Source: Bacteroidaceae bacterium
Lineage (GTDB): Bacteria > Bacteroidota > Bacteroidia > Bacteroidales > Barnesiellaceae_A
Assembly: GCA_017531985.1 (NCBI GenBank)
Contig: JAFXJY010000010.1
Span: 1-48,054 of the forward strand
Reading direction: 5' to 3'
Length of the DNA stretch: 48,054 nt
Shown here: one piece after another, positions 46,880-48,054 of the stretch
Position numbering within the stretch: the first letter of the stretch is position 1
Layout: the number at the start of each line of letters is the position of its first letter
The notes under the pieces: model-generated
What the model was told of the DNA's origin: nothing
The model's input: only the letters and a program-made list of their open reading frames with translations
Database searches by the model: none
Program-made: the position numbers and the translations under genes

Positions 46880-46909
46880 CAAAGGTAACAATATTTATTG
46901 TTATGGCAA
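46880..46909 (-). promoter_or_regulatory. Promoter of the 45044 gene with inverted-repeat operator
   Basis: -7 TACCTTTG (46880-46887) and -33 TTG (46907-46909) with 19 nt between. The perfect dyad TAACAATATTTATTGTTA (46886-46903) fills the spacer, where a bound repressor would block polymerase. Confidence 0.65.
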
Positions 46910-46912
46910 TAG

Positions 46913-47021
46913 TGGAGTATCTAAATTTTTAATAAGAAGAAAAAAACATCAAACTGACCCAAAGAATGTTCTCCCCGTCGAGAATCAATATTTATTAAAT
47001 ATGTGTAATCTATAAAAGTCC
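46913..47021 (-). repeat. Possible degenerate MITE-like element E9
   Basis: The right part (AGAATGTTCTCCCCGTCGAG ... CTATAAAAGTCCC, 46974-47021) aligns with the E4 right end. The left end (GTGGAGTATCTAAATTT) is a weak match. No duplication seen. Confidence 0.4.
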
Positions 47022-47239
47022 CTTGGGGCTATATCCTCACTTTTGTCCTTTGCGTTACCTTACTTGGCAATTTTTTTCAAAGTAAGTATTTTATTGAAAT
47101 TATTCAAATATATGGTGGTGAGGAAGATGTCTATGCTTGTTGATAGAATTATGGAAATATCTATTTTGTCGTTCTGAACTTGTATGGTATTGATAGTAAG
47201 GAGGATTGATGATATTCAGCCTTTGTGATGATAGAATAA
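47022..47239. other. Non-coding stretch left of the invertible segment
   Basis: Only a weak hairpin CTTACTT...AAGTAAG (about 47062-47087) followed by TATTTTATT is visible. A reading frame of 28 codons preceded by AAGGAGG near 47200 runs into the inverted repeat; there is no other support for it. Confidence 0.3.
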
Positions 47240-47419
47240 TCTCTTTATTAGAGAAGTTGATTTCAGCTACAAAGGTATATAAAAAAATTATATAATGAAA
47301 CTGTCCTTGTTGATTTTTTTTAATAAAATATTCTTTTTCCCCAAAATAGGCAAATTAGAACGTCTTAAATCATTGTTATATAGGCGGTTGTATGAAAATC
47401 AACTTCTCTAATAAAGAGA
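47240..47419. promoter_or_regulatory. Putative invertible promoter segment (phase switch), OFF orientation
   Basis: Perfect 24-bp inverted repeats (47240-47263 and 47396-47419) flank a 132-bp centre. Each repeat contains TCTC-TTTATTA-GAGA, two 4-bp half-sites 7 bp apart, a layout like tyrosine-recombinase core sites. The centre holds a minus-strand promoter, -7 TACCTTTG (47270-47277) and -33 TTTC (47297-47300) at 19-nt spacing, pointing away from the DUF3575-like gene. Inversion would place it about 36 nt before that gene's start. No invertase gene is in the window. Confidence 0.8.
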
Positions 47420-47425
47420 CGTTGT

Positions 47426-48054
47426 GTGAATGATAAATCCATTGATTTGAAACAGAGCCTTATTATATTGATTTGCACAGCATTAGGACTTACAATGTTC
47501 TTTTCGCAGTCTTCTTTCGCAGCAGGTGTCGACAATTGCTGCGAAATGAGTGCGTCTTATAATCATTCCACCCCCGTTGAAGTGTCAGTGATGGATTCGG
47601 TGTTGTTACGCAAGTTGATGTACGACATGGAGGTTCATTTCCGTCTTGACCGATGCGAGTTGGATGATTCTTACATGGGTAATGATGTGGCGTTCCGTCA
47701 ATTCTACGACATGGTTCAGTCGATAGGCTGGGATCGTGTCGACTCGATAGAGATTGTGTCGTATGCCTCGCCCGAGGGTGCTTATGAGCGTAATATGTGG
47801 CTTTCGCACGAGCGATCGCAGGCCATGCGTCGCTACATTGACGATGAGTATCCCGAGTTGTCGTCTCGTCTGACGGTTCATGCCGGAGGCGAGTCGTGGG
47901 CATTGCTTGCCGAGTTGGTCAAGAGCGATACACGACTTACGGCCGCTGCCATCGATGAGATATTGTCGGTGATTTATTCCGATGTTGATGTTGCGTCGAA
48001 GAAGTTGCGTATGCAGCAGTTGCCCGATTACGACTATCTGTTGTCGACCTATTA
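47426..48054 (+). CDS. DUF3575-like (fimbrial OmpA-type) exported protein, truncated by the window end
   Basis: At least 209 codons, open to the window edge. The chosen start is GTG 47426, giving MNDKSIDLKQSLIILICTAL and then GLTMFFSQSSFA, a signal peptide; ATG 47495 would lose its hydrophobic core. Mature residues include YDMEVHFRLDRCELDDSYMG, VDSIEIVSYASPEGAYERN, LSHERSQAMRRYI and AGGESWALLAELVKSD. The FR-D-x-LD-YMGN, YASPEG and GESW-L motifs are those of the OmpA-like N-domain found in DUF3575/DUF3868 proteins of Bacteroidales fimbrial loci. It begins 7 bp after the right inverted repeat of the switch, so it is probably the first gene of a phase-variable operon that continues beyond the window. 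Confidence 0.78.
   Translation, partial: MNDKSIDLKQSLIILICTALGLTMFFSQSSFAAGVDNCCEMSASYNHSTPVEVSVMDSVLLRKLMYDMEVHFRLDRCELDDSYMGNDVAFRQFYDMVQSIGWDRVDSIEIVSYASPEGAYERNMWLSHERSQAMRRYIDDEYPELSSRLTVHAGGESWALLAELVKSDTRLTAAAIDEILSVIYSDVDVASKKLRMQQLPDYDYLLSTY

Noticed and set aside
47190..47283. 28-codon frame after AAGGAGG near 47200
   Set aside because: It runs through the inverted repeat into the switch centre and has no recognisable product.
47490..47903. 137-aa minus-strand reading frame at the right end
   Set aside because: It is Arg/His/Thr rich and antisense to the clear DUF3575-like frame with a signal peptide and family motifs.

Overview
The window looks like a chromosomal segment of a Bacteroidales bacterium (gut-type Bacteroidota, possibly near Barnesiellaceae or Muribaculaceae; the exact family cannot be fixed from sequence alone). 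The reasons are: many promoters of the Bacteroidota form TAnnTTTG, several with a TTTG-like element 19-20 nt upstream; several secreted proteins with Por/type IX-like C-terminal sorting domains; lipoproteins, a fimbrillin-like protein and a DUF3575-like protein typical of this order; and LptB, MlaEF and PIF1-TPR proteins of Bacteroidales type. No rRNA, tRNA or CRISPR array was seen.

Layout. 0.2-4.7 kb (-): a three-gene operon for secreted proteins whose first gene is split by an IS1595-family element (8-bp target duplication; the frame is restored exactly on virtual excision). 5-9 kb: malate dehydrogenase, a YciO/TsaC-like protein, a B3/B4-domain protein, a hotdog thioesterase and a WG-repeat protein. 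9.3-16.5 kb (-): PIF1-like helicase with TPRs, FadL-type outer-membrane protein plus a strange W/Y/H-rich and S/R-rich exported protein, DUF308 membrane protein, TrmN6. 16.6-20.1 kb (+): Lon protease behind a sigma-54-like promoter, and a 2-hydroxyacid dehydrogenase. 20.6-28.1 kb (+): sorted exoprotein, BamE-like lipoprotein, MurB, PhnP-like MBL hydrolase, a repeat-built starch-binding protein. 28.2-33.4 kb (-): LptB, a 1069-aa leucine-rich-repeat exoprotein, a YciF-like ferritin-fold protein. 33.9-37.6 kb: MlaE-MlaF, an ATPase-TOPRIM (DUF4435) protein, an ECF sigma factor. 37.8-46.8 kb (-): secreted GH2 beta-galactosidase, a membrane protein, a fimbrillin-like beta-helix lipoprotein and a sorted HAF-type repeat protein. 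47.4 kb to the end (+): a truncated DUF3575-like (fimbrial OmpA-type) gene.

Three layers of non-coding structure stand out. (1) A 180-bp segment bounded by perfect 24-bp inverted repeats (47240-47419) carries an outward promoter and lies directly upstream of the DUF3575-like gene. It has every mark of a phase-variable invertible promoter, here in the OFF orientation for that gene. (2) A family of about nine short non-autonomous elements (MITE-like, mostly 180-200 bp, termini near GGGATGTTCTATAAATTAG, 4-bp target duplications in three copies, a conserved central palindrome) fills intergenic gaps. Several sit in 5' leaders or between a stop codon and its terminator. (3) Two 105-bp repeats with a long perfect palindrome sit behind minus-strand genes and look like a mobile terminator-type element.

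Most genes are housekeeping or cell-envelope functions. Envelope themes recur: LPS export (LptB), lipid transport (MlaEF), peptidoglycan (MurB), outer-membrane protein, type IX-like cargo and fimbrial proteins.
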